Shown here: piece after piece, positions 48,501 through 57,785 of the stretch | How the letters are laid out: each line of letters starts with the position of its first letter | How positions within the stretch are numbered: position 1 is the first letter of the stretch | NCBI RefSeq assembly: GCF_020524085.2 | Contig: NZ_CP129016.1 | Span: 2,040,001 to 2,104,000, forward strand | DNA length: 64,000 nt | Source: Halobacillus litoralis | Lineage (GTDB): Bacteria; Bacillota; Bacilli; Bacillales; Halobacillaceae | Direction of reading: 5' to 3' | Position numbers and translations under genes: made by a program | Notes under the pieces: model-generated | The model's database searches: none | Seen by the model: the letters and a program-made list of their open reading frames with translations, nothing else | What the model was told of the DNA's origin: nothing

Positions 48501-49196
48501 TTGGAACAAAAAATTCTAATTGTAGATGATGAAGAATCTATTGTAACTTTATTAAAATATAATATTGATCAAGCAGGATATGAGACAGATGTGGCCTTTA
48601 ACGGAACGGATGCTCTTGAAAAAGCCTCGAAAGACCATTTTGACTTAATCGTCCTTGACGTTATGCTTCCGGGGATGGATGGTATGGAAGTATGTAAGAA
48701 ATTGAGGCAAATGCAAGTGAATACGCCTGTCCTCATGTTGACTGCTAAAGACGATGAGTTTGATAAGGTACTTGGTCTTGAGCTTGGTGCAGACGATTAC
48801 TTGACCAAACCATTCAGCCCTAGAGAAGTCGTAGCTAGGATCAAAGCAATCTTGAGAAGAATGGTTCGGGAAAATGTGGTAAACGATCAAAAAATTATTC
48901 AAATTGCTGATCTATCTATTTACCCTGAACAATATGAGGCAACAATCAAGGAAGAGCCTTTAACCTTTACCCCGAAAGAATTTGAGCTTCTCTTATACCT
49001 GGCTCAAAACTTAGGTCGTGTACTTTCCAGAGACCAACTATTAAGTGCCGTTTGGAATTATGATTTCGCCGGAGACACTCGTATTGTCGATGTCCATGTT
49101 AGCCATTTACGTGAAAAAATTGAACCCGAGACGAAAAAACCAGTGTATATAAAAACAATACGTGGGCTCGGTTATAAAATGGAGGAGCCTAAATAA
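48501..49196 (+). CDS. phoP: Phosphate response regulator PhoP
   Basis: This OmpR-type response regulator has about 231 residues. The receiver domain has the acidic pair in ILIVDDEES and the phospho-acceptor Asp in LIVLDVMLPGMDGMEV. The C-terminal winged helix includes TPKEFELLLYLAQNLGRVLS and DVHVSHLREKIEPE. It controls phosphate-starvation genes with PhoR. TTG at 48501 is chosen (TAGAGGTG 6 bases upstream); ATG at 48495 would add two residues. A -10-like TATGAT lies at 48466-48471. Confidence 0.95.
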   Translation: MEQKILIVDDEESIVTLLKYNIDQAGYETDVAFNGTDALEKASKDHFDLIVLDVMLPGMDGMEVCKKLRQMQVNTPVLMLTAKDDEFDKVLGLELGADDYLTKPFSPREVVARIKAILRRMVRENVVNDQKIIQIADLSIYPEQYEATIKEEPLTFTPKEFELLLYLAQNLGRVLSRDQLLSAVWNYDFAGDTRIVDVHVSHLREKIEPETKKPVYIKTIRGLGYKMEEPK

Positions 49197-50951
49197 ATGA
49201 GCTCCAATACTAGGCCACTGATGACCTATACGGTTTTAGTGGTCATTGTCATGCTAGGGCTGGGTATTATTCTTGCTCAACTGACCCGTGGCTATTTTAT
49301 CAATATATTTGAAGAGCGAGTAGAGTTGGAAAGTCAATATTTCATCACGTACTTGGATCAGTTTACGGAAGATAGGGAAGTAAGTCAGGATGAGTTGTAT
49401 AATTTTAGTGAACAGTTGAATACAGGCATGATTTTTATATCGGATTCTGGAGAGAGAATAATTGATACGGTTGATGCTGTACCTGTCATAAATACTGATG
49501 AAAAGCAGGAAGTGATCAAAAGGGTTGAGAATGGAACCTCCCCGATGAATGAAGGGCAGATGCTGGATGAGATCTTCTATTACCCTGTGAATAATAGTGT
49601 GGATGATATTGATGGCACACTTATTCTTCTGTCGCCCGTGGAAGCATTAACTAATATTACAAAAAATATCTGGCTTTTAATCGGGTTTACATTACTTCTT
49701 GGTCTTTTAGTTATATTTGTCATTGGCTTTAACGTGTTTTCTAAATATATCCGCCCTATTCGATCAGCCGCTAATGTCGCTACAGAACTTGCGAAAGGAA
49801 ATTATAAAGCAAGGACTTATGAAGGACATTTTGGTGAAGCTGGGCAACTTAGCCAGTCGATTAATATCCTGGCAAGGAATCTGCAGGAGATGACGAGTAC
49901 AAAGGGTATGCAGGAGAACCAATTAGAAGCTGTCATCAATAATATGGGGAATGGGTTAGTATTGATTGATGAAAAAGGGTATATTCTACTTTTGAACCGT
50001 GCTTTCTTAGAAACGTTTAAAGGAGAGCAAAAAGACTTTATCGGTCATTTGTATCACGATGCTATCCCTTACACAACCATTCACGAGACAGTACAGAAGA
50101 TTTATATGTTTGAAGAAACGGTGAGTGAAACGTTTGTCCTGCCTGTTAATATAGACAGGAAACACTTGGAGGTCACCGGGGCTCCCATATTCAGCGAAGG
50201 CCAAAAATGGAGAGGAGTCGTTTTGGTTTTCCATGATATATCTGAACTGAAACAGTTGGAGCAAATGAGAAAAGACTTTGTAGCTAACGTTTCTCATGAA
50301 TTGAAAACTCCAATTACTTCTATTCGTGGTTTTTCAGAAACACTGCTTGACGGGGCTATGAAAGATGAAAAGATGCTCGAGCAGTTTTTACAAATCATCT
50401 TAAAAGAAAGTGGCCGGTTACAGTCCTTGATTCAAGACCTTTTGGAATTGTCCAAACTTGAAAGGGATGACTTCCTCTTAAATGTTGAACAAGTGGAAGT
50501 CCAACGGTTGTTAAATGATTTACTACCAATTGTGGAACAACATGCCGAGCAAAAAGAAGTGAAGTTCCATGCTTCCGTGCATGGGAATACTATGATTCAA
50601 GGTGATTCCAGCCGCTTGAAACAAGTGTTTATGAACTTGTTAACGAATGCCATTAATTATTCAGGAGATGAAGGAGAAGTTACATTAGAATTTCAAGAAT
50701 TAGAAAATCATGTAACGATTAAAATCACTGATAATGGTGTGGGAATACCAGAGGAAGAAATATCCAGGATCTTTGAGAGGTTCTACCGTGTGGATAAAGC
50801 GAGAAGCAGGAACTCAGGTGGTACAGGTCTCGGGCTTGCCATTGTAAAACACATTGTAGAAGCTCATGAAGGGACCATCCATGTAGAAAGTGAAGTGGAT
50901 GTCGGGACGGCATTTTATGTTGAGATTCCAAAGAAGTTTACGGAAAATTAA
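49197..50951 (+). CDS. phoR: Phosphate sensor histidine kinase PhoR
   Basis: This 584-residue kinase has two membrane helices (about 8-29 and 158-181) around an extracytoplasmic domain. HAMP, PAS (from about residue 238), HisKA (FVANVSHELKTPITSIRGF) and HATPase (GGTGLGLAIVKHIVEAHEG) domains follow. It autophosphorylates on the HELKTP histidine and passes phosphate to PhoP. Its ATG directly follows the phoP stop, so the two are coupled. Confidence 0.96.
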   Translation: MSSNTRPLMTYTVLVVIVMLGLGIILAQLTRGYFINIFEERVELESQYFITYLDQFTEDREVSQDELYNFSEQLNTGMIFISDSGERIIDTVDAVPVINTDEKQEVIKRVENGTSPMNEGQMLDEIFYYPVNNSVDDIDGTLILLSPVEALTNITKNIWLLIGFTLLLGLLVIFVIGFNVFSKYIRPIRSAANVATELAKGNYKARTYEGHFGEAGQLSQSINILARNLQEMTSTKGMQENQLEAVINNMGNGLVLIDEKGYILLLNRAFLETFKGEQKDFIGHLYHDAIPYTTIHETVQKIYMFEETVSETFVLPVNIDRKHLEVTGAPIFSEGQKWRGVVLVFHDISELKQLEQMRKDFVANVSHELKTPITSIRGFSETLLDGAMKDEKMLEQFLQIILKESGRLQSLIQDLLELSKLERDDFLLNVEQVEVQRLLNDLLPIVEQHAEQKEVKFHASVHGNTMIQGDSSRLKQVFMNLLTNAINYSGDEGEVTLEFQELENHVTIKITDNGVGIPEEEISRIFERFYRVDKARSRNSGGTGLGLAIVKHIVEAHEGTIHVESEVDVGTAFYVEIPKKFTEN

Positions 50952-51029
50952 TATTTCATTAAATTAAGGTTAACATTACTTCGATAGAATACCTTTGAAA
51001 CCCTTTCATCCAAGGTGTTTTCTCTTTTT

Positions 51030-51062
51030 GGCAGAAGCTTCCCTCGCTTCTGCCTTTTTTTG
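51030..51062 (+). terminator. Rho-independent terminator of phoP-phoR
   Basis: An 8-bp stem (51030-51037 with 51047-51054) is followed by a long T-run. Confidence 0.9.
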
Positions 51063-51270
51063 TTTCGATTCCGTTAAAACCTTGTAAAAATACACCCCCA
51101 TACTTCCCATTCAAAATTCAATCCCTTAACCAATGTTCTGCTATAGGATGCATTCAATATACTGCAGTTATTATAATAAAGTGCTCTATAACAAGCTTTT
51201 CTCATGCGGAATTGCGTCCTTAGTAGTGCATTCTCTTCCAATTACCAAGTGCATAAAGGCAGCTTATTTC

Positions 51271-51472
51271 GAAGTGGTTTAGAGATACTCATCGGGCAAA
51301 GGGGCAGAGGGGAATGGGGAGACTCCTGCGGAAAAAAAGTGCATGGTGAGACCCCACAGGACGAAGTCCGAGGAGGCTCACCGCGCTTCCGCGGAAAGCG
51401 AGCCATTCCCCGCAGCCCCCATCCACTCAATAAAAGTCTCGAAATTGATTCTTCAAGAATAGGGAGCTTTAG
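51271..51472 (+). repeat. Long palindromic intergenic repeat, copy C
   Basis: The arms GGGGCAGAGGGGAATGG (51301-51317) and CCATTCCCCGCAGCCCC (near 51403-51419) pair almost perfectly. Inside are GACTCCTGCGG/CCGCGGAAAGC and GGTGAGACC/GAGGCTCACC segments that can form further stems. It aligns with the reverse complement of copy A and the flanks of copies B and D. With a terminator before it and a promoter after it, it accounts for most of the 600-base gene-free stretch 50952-51560. Confidence 0.85.
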
Positions 51473-51498
51473 TGATGATAAAACGAAGGTTACTTTTT

Positions 51499-51524
51499 TG
51501 AAACCTTTTTGTTACATAACCGTA
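51499..51524 (+). promoter_or_regulatory. ECF (sigma-W-type) promoter of hflK-hflC
   Basis: TGAAAC (51499-51504) and CGTA (51521-51524) have exactly 16 bases between them, a full match to the B. subtilis sigma-W consensus. The predicted start is near 51530, about 30 bases before hflK. Confidence 0.82.
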
Positions 51525-51560
51525 ATTATAGTATCCATAAAAGATAAAGGGGAAGTCGAT

Positions 51561-52520
51561 ATGAGTCTTAAACAATTTTACAAATGGACGGGCCTTGTCG
51601 TCGTGGGGGTGTTGCTGGTCATAGCACTACTTACAACATGGTACACCGTGGATGAATCGGAGCAGGCGGTCGTCCTTACTTTCGGGAAAGCTGAGGATGG
51701 CATAACAGAACCAGGCTTGCACTTCAAAATGCCATGGCCGGTCCAAGAAGTAGAAAAAATGTCGAAAGAAACGTTTAGCTTGGATTTCGGGTTCGATGAC
51801 AGCGGAGACGAAACGGATAAAGTAACGATGATTACAGGAGACGATATGATTTTACAGGCTGATCTCGTCGTCCAATGGAAGATTACGGATCCAGCTGCTT
51901 ATTTGTTTGCCTCGGAGAAACCTGAACAGGTTTTATTTAATGCCACATCTTCTTCACTTAGAGGTGTCATTGGAAGTAGTGAAATTGATGAAGCTCTAAC
52001 ATCTGGTAAAGCTGAAATTGAAAATGAAGTGAGAGAAGGGTTAGTCAGTTTAATTGATAGCTATGAAATTGGTGTATCCATTATAGATGTTCGTCTGCAG
52101 GAGGTCGATCTTCCGAATAAGGAAGTACGCTCGGCGTTTACAAAGGTGACAGATGCGAGGGAACAGAAACAAAGTAAGGTGAATGAAGCGGAGAAGTATG
52201 CCAACCAGAAACGCGAAGAAGCGCTTGGTGAAAAAGACGCGATTATTCAAAGGTCGGAAGGTGCGAAAGTAGAGAGAATTCAACAAGCAACCGGTGCTGT
52301 TGCTAGTTTTAATGCCTTGCTTGAGGAGTATCAGGGGAACGAAGCGATTACCCGTGAGCGTCTTGTGATGGAGACACTTGAAGAAGTGCTTCCAGAGGCT
52401 AACGTCTACATTATGAATGATGATGGAAACACATTGAAATACCTTCCATTAAATCAAGGAACCGTTCAAAATGTTGTACCTCCTAGTTCGGCGGAAGACG
52501 AGGAGAGTGAAGAATCATGA
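51561..52520 (+). CDS. hflK: HflK-like SPFH/band-7 membrane protein
   Basis: This 319-residue protein has one N-terminal membrane helix (about residues 11-29), then the SPFH domain (VDESEQAVVLTFGKAEDGIT) and a coiled-coil C-terminus. With HflC it forms a large membrane complex around FtsH that modulates proteolysis. The ATG at 51561 follows AAAGGGGAAG; the frame is open upstream through repeat C but without a credible start. The stop overlaps hflC by 4 bases (ATGA). Confidence 0.93.
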   Translation: MSLKQFYKWTGLVVVGVLLVIALLTTWYTVDESEQAVVLTFGKAEDGITEPGLHFKMPWPVQEVEKMSKETFSLDFGFDDSGDETDKVTMITGDDMILQADLVVQWKITDPAAYLFASEKPEQVLFNATSSSLRGVIGSSEIDEALTSGKAEIENEVREGLVSLIDSYEIGVSIIDVRLQEVDLPNKEVRSAFTKVTDAREQKQSKVNEAEKYANQKREEALGEKDAIIQRSEGAKVERIQQATGAVASFNALLEEYQGNEAITRERLVMETLEEVLPEANVYIMNDDGNTLKYLPLNQGTVQNVVPPSSAEDEESEES

Positions 52521-53443
52521 GTGAAGAAATCTTTAATGAAAATGAAAAACAAAAGAAGGACCTCAGAAAGTACGTGAAAGCTGGAGTCACATTACTAGTC
52601 ATTATAGGGATTCTCCTTATAGGTATAAATTCAATGGTGATCGCTAAAGAAGGGGAGTATAAGGTCGTTCGCCAATTTGGAGATGTTGTGAAGATTCACG
52701 AAGAGCCGGGTCTTAAGTTCAAGATCCCATTAGTGCAAGAAGTATCCACCCTCTCTAAAAAGAAGATGGTCTACGATGTAGATGAAAAAGAGATCACCAC
52801 TTTGGATAAAAAGCGGATGATTATCGATAATTATGCCATTTGGAGCATCACTGACCCCGAAAATATGATTGCTAATGCCCGGACTGAGATGAATGCAGAA
52901 GCGAGAATGGGAGAGTTTATTTTCTCCATTGTCCGATCTGAATTAGGGAAGATGAATTTTTCTGAGATAATTAATGAGGAAGAGAGTTCCAGAGGCGTAT
53001 TGAATGAAGAAATTACGGCCAAGGTTAACGAATATCTGCAAAGAGACAATTATGGCATCGTTGTAGATGACGTACGAATAAAGCGGTCTGACCTGCCGGA
53101 GGCAAATGAGGAAGCTGTTTTCAATCAAATGATTACAGACCGTGAAAAAATAGCTCAACAGTACTTGTCAGAAGGAGAAGCGGATAAGAGTAGAATTCAT
53201 GCAGAAGTTGACCGGGAAGTACAGGAAATGTTGTCTACAGCTCGGGCAAATGCTGAAAAAATAAGAGCAGAAGGCGAAAAGGAAGCTGCTCAGATATACA
53301 ACAATGCCTTTTCTCAAGATCCGGAGTTCTACCAACTTTATCGAACCCTGGAATCTTATAAGAAGACGATTGATGGGGAGACGACCATTATTCTTCCTCA
53401 GGATTCTCCTTATGCTGAATTACTTTTAGGTTATTTTGAATAA
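52517..53443 (+). CDS. hflC: HflC-like SPFH/band-7 membrane protein
   Basis: This 308-residue partner of HflK has one N-terminal membrane helix (about 24-44, VTLLVIIGILLIGINSMVIA) and an SPFH domain (GEYKVVRQFGDVVKIHEEPG). A long helix follows, including ARANAEKIRAEGEKEAAQIY near residue 250, which is typical of HflC. It is coupled to hflK by a 4-base overlap. FtsH itself is not in the window. Confidence 0.93.
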   Translation: MSEEIFNENEKQKKDLRKYVKAGVTLLVIIGILLIGINSMVIAKEGEYKVVRQFGDVVKIHEEPGLKFKIPLVQEVSTLSKKKMVYDVDEKEITTLDKKRMIIDNYAIWSITDPENMIANARTEMNAEARMGEFIFSIVRSELGKMNFSEIINEEESSRGVLNEEITAKVNEYLQRDNYGIVVDDVRIKRSDLPEANEEAVFNQMITDREKIAQQYLSEGEADKSRIHAEVDREVQEMLSTARANAEKIRAEGEKEAAQIYNNAFSQDPEFYQLYRTLESYKKTIDGETTIILPQDSPYAELLLGYFE

Positions 53444-53454
53444 ACGATCAGGCG

Positions 53455-53508
53455 CGCCTTTTTCCTCTCTACTGCAAACGTGGTAGAATGATGAAAAAGG
53501 CGTTTTTA
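53455..53508 (+). terminator. Composite hairpin terminator between hflC and polA
   Basis: CGCCTTTTTC (53455-53464) pairs with GAAAAAGGCG (53493-53502). An inner TCTAC/GTAGA stem is separated by a small internal loop, and TTTTT follows. It probably ends the hflKC message, though it could be an attenuator for polA. Confidence 0.75.
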
Positions 53509-53628
53509 CATACCAATGGAACCTCAGAATCCTTTGAAGAAATATACATTGATTCATTAAACCAACGAAGACTAAAAAAAGAAACAGATGGAGATCATCG
53601 AGTATCTTCTATAACGAGGAGTGAGCCA

Positions 53629-56268
53629 ATGGCTGAGAAAGTGGTATTAATTGATGGGAACAGTATTGCGTACCGGGCATTTTTTGCATTGCCTTTGTTG
53701 AACAATGATAAAGGGGTCTACACGAACGCCGTGTATGGGTTTACAACTATGTTGTTGAAAATTCTTGAAGAAGATCAACCGGATCATCTGCTCGTTGCTT
53801 TTGATGCTGGTAAAACAACATTCCGTCATAAAACTTATGAGGATTATAAGGGTGGCCGGCAGAAAACTCCTTCTGAACTATCTGAACAGTTCCCTGTCCT
53901 TAAGGAGCTCCTGGATGCATTTGAAGTCAATTATTATCAGCTTGAGAATTATGAAGCGGACGATATCATAGGAACTCTTGCGACACAGGCGGGGGATAAG
54001 GGTCTTGAAGTCAAAGTGATTTCAGGGGACAAGGACCTCCTTCAACTTGTGAATGAGAAAATCACCGTGAGCCTGACGAAAAAAGGGATTACTAATGTGG
54101 ATACATACACCCCTTCCTTCCTTATGGAGAAGATGGAAGTCCGGCCGGATCAGATTATTGACCTGAAGGCGCTCATGGGAGATAGTTCTGATAATATTCC
54201 TGGTGTCCCCGGGGTTGGTGAGAAAACGGCGGTCAAACTTTTGAAGCAATTTGATACGCTAGAAAACCTTTATGATAACTTAAGTGATGTGAGTGGGAAG
54301 AAGTTGAAAGAAAAACTGGAAACAAATAAGGAAGAGGCGTTGATGAGTCAGCAGCTGGTTACCATCGAGCGTGAAGCGCCGATCGAAATCAACATCTCTG
54401 ATATTGGTTATCCTGGTTATCAATCTCAAAAAGTGAGTGAGTTTTTTAAAGAGCTTGGATTCCAATCGCTGCTTTCCCGTGTCCAAGAAGGCGGTGCAGA
54501 ATCTGAAGAAGCCAATGAACTCCCGGAGATTGATGTAGAAGTGGTACAGGAAATAACAGCAGATCTTTTTACAGGGAAAGAGTCGGTGGTTGTCGAAATG
54601 CTTTACGACAATTACCATACGGCGCCAGTGGAAGGAATCGCTATTGTAAATGACCAACGAAAATTCGTCCTCACCATGGAAGAGGCTAAAAATTCGGATG
54701 CGTTTCAAACGTGGGCGGAAAGTGAAGAAAATGAAAAATGGGTCTTCGATGCGAAAAGGACGTGTGTGGCTCTTTTGCGTCATGGGATTGAGATGAAGGG
54801 AATCACATTCGATTTATTGCTTGCTTCTTATTTGATTAACCCTGCTGAGAATAACCATGATATTCCTGCGATTGGCCATCGTTTAGGTGAAACAGCCGTC
54901 AAGTACGATGAAGAAGTGTATGGAAAAGGCGCTAAAATGAAACGTCCAGATGATGATCAGGAGTTCTATGAGCATATCGGAAGAAAAGCATCTCTTCTTT
55001 ACAACATGAAAGAGGATATGGAAAAGAAATTGAAAGAAAATGAACAATATCAGTTATTCAGAGAACTTGAAATGCCGTTAGCGCTTATTCTTGGTCGAAT
55101 GGAGCACCGTGGTGTGTGTGTAGACGTCGAGAGGTTGGAAAATATGGGGGAGGAACTGGAAGAACGGTTGAATAAGGTTGAACAGGAAATTTACGAACTT
55201 GCAGGAGAGAACTTCAACCTCAATTCCCCTAAGCAACTAGGACCGATTTTATTTGAGAAGCTGGAGCTTCCGGTTATCAAAAAAACGAAGACCGGTTATT
55301 CCACTTCTGCGGATGTTTTAGAGCAATTGGAAGATCAACATGAGATCATCCCTAAAATCCTTCTTAACCGTCAGCTCAGGAAGCTGAAGTCGACATATAT
55401 CGAAGGTCTTCTTAAGGTCGTTCATGAAGAGACAGGGAAAATTCATACACGCTTTAACCAAGCTCTTACACAAACCGGGCGACTAAGTTCCACGGATCCT
55501 AACTTACAGAACATCCCGATCCGCCTTGAAGAAGGGCGTAAAATAAGGCAGGCCTTTATCCCATCTCAAAAAGGGTGGGTCATGTTTGCCAGTGACTATT
55601 CTCAAATTGAACTTCGTGTCCTCGCCCATATTGCCCAGGATCAAAAGCTTATGCAGGCATTCAAAGAAGGCGCAGATATTCACACCCAAACAGCAAGTGA
55701 AGTTTTCGGTGTATCCAGAGACGACGTTACAAGTGAAATGAGAAGACAGGCGAAAGCAGTAAACTTCGGGATCGTTTACGGAATCAGTGATTATGGCCTG
55801 TCACAAAGCCTTGGTATTACTCGGAAAGAAGCACAAGCTTTCATTGATAAATATTTTGAGAGCTATCCTAGAGTCAAGTCTTATATGGATGAGACCGTGA
55901 GGGAAGCGAAAGAGACAGGATATGTATCAACATTTATGAACCGTAGAAGATACCTGCCTGACATTAAGAGCCGGAATTTTAATAAACGCAGCTTTGCCGA
56001 ACGAACGGCGATGAACACACCGATTCAGGGAAGTGCAGCCGATATTATTAAAAAAGCGATGATTGACCTTGAAGAAAAACTTCAAGAAGAGAACATGCAA
56101 GCCAAAGTCCTCCTTCAAGTGCATGACGAATTGATCATTGAAGCACCGAAAGAAGAAGTGAAACAACTAGAAGAGATTGTATCATCTGTCATGGAAAATA
56201 CCGTTGATTTAGATGTTCCTCTAAAAGTCGATTCTTCTTATGGGGACACTTGGTATGATGCAAAGTAA
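53629..56268 (+). CDS. polA: DNA polymerase I
   Basis: This 879-residue enzyme is used in repair and Okazaki fragment maturation. The 5'-3' exonuclease domain (1-290) includes VLIDGNSIAYRAFFALPLL and GDSSDNIPGVPGVGEKTA. A degenerate 3'-5' exonuclease-like domain follows, as in Bacillus Pol I. The polymerase domain has FASDYSQIELRVLAHIAQD, RRQAKAVNFGIVYGISDYG and LLQVHDELIIEAP. ATG at 53629 follows GAGGAG; the open frame further upstream includes the hairpin and is not coding. It is the first gene of polA-mutM-ytaF-coaE. Confidence 0.97.
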   Translation: MAEKVVLIDGNSIAYRAFFALPLLNNDKGVYTNAVYGFTTMLLKILEEDQPDHLLVAFDAGKTTFRHKTYEDYKGGRQKTPSELSEQFPVLKELLDAFEVNYYQLENYEADDIIGTLATQAGDKGLEVKVISGDKDLLQLVNEKITVSLTKKGITNVDTYTPSFLMEKMEVRPDQIIDLKALMGDSSDNIPGVPGVGEKTAVKLLKQFDTLENLYDNLSDVSGKKLKEKLETNKEEALMSQQLVTIEREAPIEINISDIGYPGYQSQKVSEFFKELGFQSLLSRVQEGGAESEEANELPEIDVEVVQEITADLFTGKESVVVEMLYDNYHTAPVEGIAIVNDQRKFVLTMEEAKNSDAFQTWAESEENEKWVFDAKRTCVALLRHGIEMKGITFDLLLASYLINPAENNHDIPAIGHRLGETAVKYDEEVYGKGAKMKRPDDDQEFYEHIGRKASLLYNMKEDMEKKLKENEQYQLFRELEMPLALILGRMEHRGVCVDVERLENMGEELEERLNKVEQEIYELAGENFNLNSPKQLGPILFEKLELPVIKKTKTGYSTSADVLEQLEDQHEIIPKILLNRQLRKLKSTYIEGLLKVVHEETGKIHTRFNQALTQTGRLSSTDPNLQNIPIRLEEGRKIRQAFIPSQKGWVMFASDYSQIELRVLAHIAQDQKLMQAFKEGADIHTQTASEVFGVSRDDVTSEMRRQAKAVNFGIVYGISDYGLSQSLGITRKEAQAFIDKYFESYPRVKSYMDETVREAKETGYVSTFMNRRRYLPDIKSRNFNKRSFAERTAMNTPIQGSAADIIKKAMIDLEEKLQEENMQAKVLLQVHDELIIEAPKEEVKQLEEIVSSVMENTVDLDVPLKVDSSYGDTWYDAK

Positions 56269-56283
56269 GAGGAGAATGAAACG

Positions 56284-57123
56284 ATGCCAGAGTTACCTGA
56301 AGTAGAAACAGTCAGAAAAACATTGAAACATCTCGCTTTAGGAAAAGAGGTTGAAAAGGTATCCGTGTTTTGGGGGAATATCATTAAACAACCTCAAGAT
56401 CCAAAAGAGTTTGAGCAGTTATTGGTGGGGCAGACCATTCAAGATATCGATCGTAAAGGAAAGTTTTTAATCTTCCATATGGATGACATTGCACTCGTTT
56501 CCCATTTGCGCATGGAGGGGAAGTTTGGTGTTTACGATGGTTCGATCGAAAAGCCGAAGCATACCCACGTGATCTTCCATTTTACTGATGGAACAGAACT
56601 TCGATATAACGATGTGCGGAAATTTGGGACGATGCACGCTTTTCCAAAAGGAATGGAGCTTAAAAATAAACCGCTTATTCAATTAGGGCCTGATCCGTTC
56701 AATGAAGCTTTCACCGTGGATTATTTTTATGGGAGGCTTAAGAAAACATCTAGAAACATGAAAGCGGTCCTGCTTGACCAATCGATTGTAGCTGGACTAG
56801 GGAATATTTATGTAGACGAAGCCCTCTTCAGGGCAGGCATTCATCCTGAGCAAATCGCCAATACTCTGACAAAAATTGAGGTTGAAAAGATTCGTGAAGC
56901 TAGTATTTCCGTTATCCTTGAGGCTATTGAACAGGGCGGAACGACCATTCGCTCTTACTTGAACAGTCAGGGAGAAATCGGGATGTTTCAGCAGAAGCTC
57001 CGTGTTTATGGAAAGCAGGATTCGGAGTGTGTCGAATGTGGCACGCCGATTACAAAGTTGAAGGTCAGCGGAAGAGGGACTCACATCTGTCCTAATTGTC
57101 AACCTTTACACACTACTAGGTAA
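56284..57123 (+). CDS. mutM: Formamidopyrimidine-DNA glycosylase
   Basis: This 279-residue enzyme removes 8-oxoguanine and other oxidised bases and nicks the abasic site. The N-terminal PELPEVETV supplies the catalytic proline and glutamate. The H2TH region holds DQSIVAGLGNIYVDEALFRA, and the C-terminal zinc finger has two CxxC pairs (CVEC, CPNC). It starts 15 bases after polA. Confidence 0.97.
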   Translation: MPELPEVETVRKTLKHLALGKEVEKVSVFWGNIIKQPQDPKEFEQLLVGQTIQDIDRKGKFLIFHMDDIALVSHLRMEGKFGVYDGSIEKPKHTHVIFHFTDGTELRYNDVRKFGTMHAFPKGMELKNKPLIQLGPDPFNEAFTVDYFYGRLKKTSRNMKAVLLDQSIVAGLGNIYVDEALFRAGIHPEQIANTLTKIEVEKIREASISVILEAIEQGGTTIRSYLNSQGEIGMFQQKLRVYGKQDSECVECGTPITKLKVSGRGTHICPNCQPLHTTR

Positions 57124-57170
57124 AACCCCATATACTATCCCACAGCTTAAGATATGAAGGTGTGGGATGC

Positions 57171-57773
57171 ATGGGGATTGGGATGTTCATTTTTTTGTTC
57201 GTTACAGCAGTAAGCATCGATAGCTTTGGAATCGGCTGCGTTTTGGGTTTGAAAAAGGTCGGCCTTACTTTAAGAGGCGTCTTTTTAATTGCGAGTGTCT
57301 CCGGTTGTATGTTTCTTTTGTCTTCTTATTTTGGACATTTGCTGGCAGCGGTGGTGGCAGCAGAAGACGCCGAACGTGTGGGGGCACTTGCGTTAATCGG
57401 AATCGGGATCTACTTCTTATGGCAATTTTTTAAGAAAGAGAAGGATAGTGAAGAAAAGAAAGAGCCTTGGCTTAATCCGGCCAAAGTACTGAACGACCCC
57501 TTAGCTGCGGATGTAGACCACTCCGGTGGGATCCAAGGGAAAGAAGTATGGCTGCTTGGAGCAGCACTATCCCTTGATACCATTGGAGCTGGAATCAGCG
57601 GAGCGCTTATTGGAATTCCTATCTTTTTTACAGCGGTCATGATTACCGTAGCGACTTTCTGCATGCTTGGGTGTGGAATTTTGAGTGGCTCAAAGCTTAG
57701 TGATAAAGCGGAAAGCTTGTCCATTTTACCTTGAGTGTTACTTATCATCATCGGGCTGATCAAGTTGTCTTAA
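57171..57773 (+). pseudogene. ytaF: YtaF sporulation membrane protein, in-frame TGA near the C-terminus
   Basis: This polytopic protein (about 200 residues when read through) has an internal repeat: FVTAVSIDSFGIGCVLG and LGAALSLDTIGAGISGAL, as in MntP/YtaF transporters. TGA at 57732-57734 follows SILP, and the same frame then continues VLLIIIGLIKLS before TAA 57771-57773. This completes the last membrane helix, so GGA to TGA is the simplest explanation. The truncated protein would lack about half of its final helix. ATG at 57171 follows AAGGTG. Its position between mutM and coaE matches B. subtilis ytaF. Confidence 0.8.
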
Positions 57774-57785
57774 GGAGGTGACAGG

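Noticed and set aside
51204..51560. Open reading frame extending HflK upstream by about 119 residues through repeat C
   Set aside because: It crosses a palindromic repeat and the sigma-W-type promoter, and only the ATG at 51561 has a ribosome site and the expected N-terminus.
53488..53628. Upstream extension of PolA by 47 residues
   Set aside because: It overlaps a hairpin terminator, and the canonical Pol I start at 53629 has a strong ribosome site.
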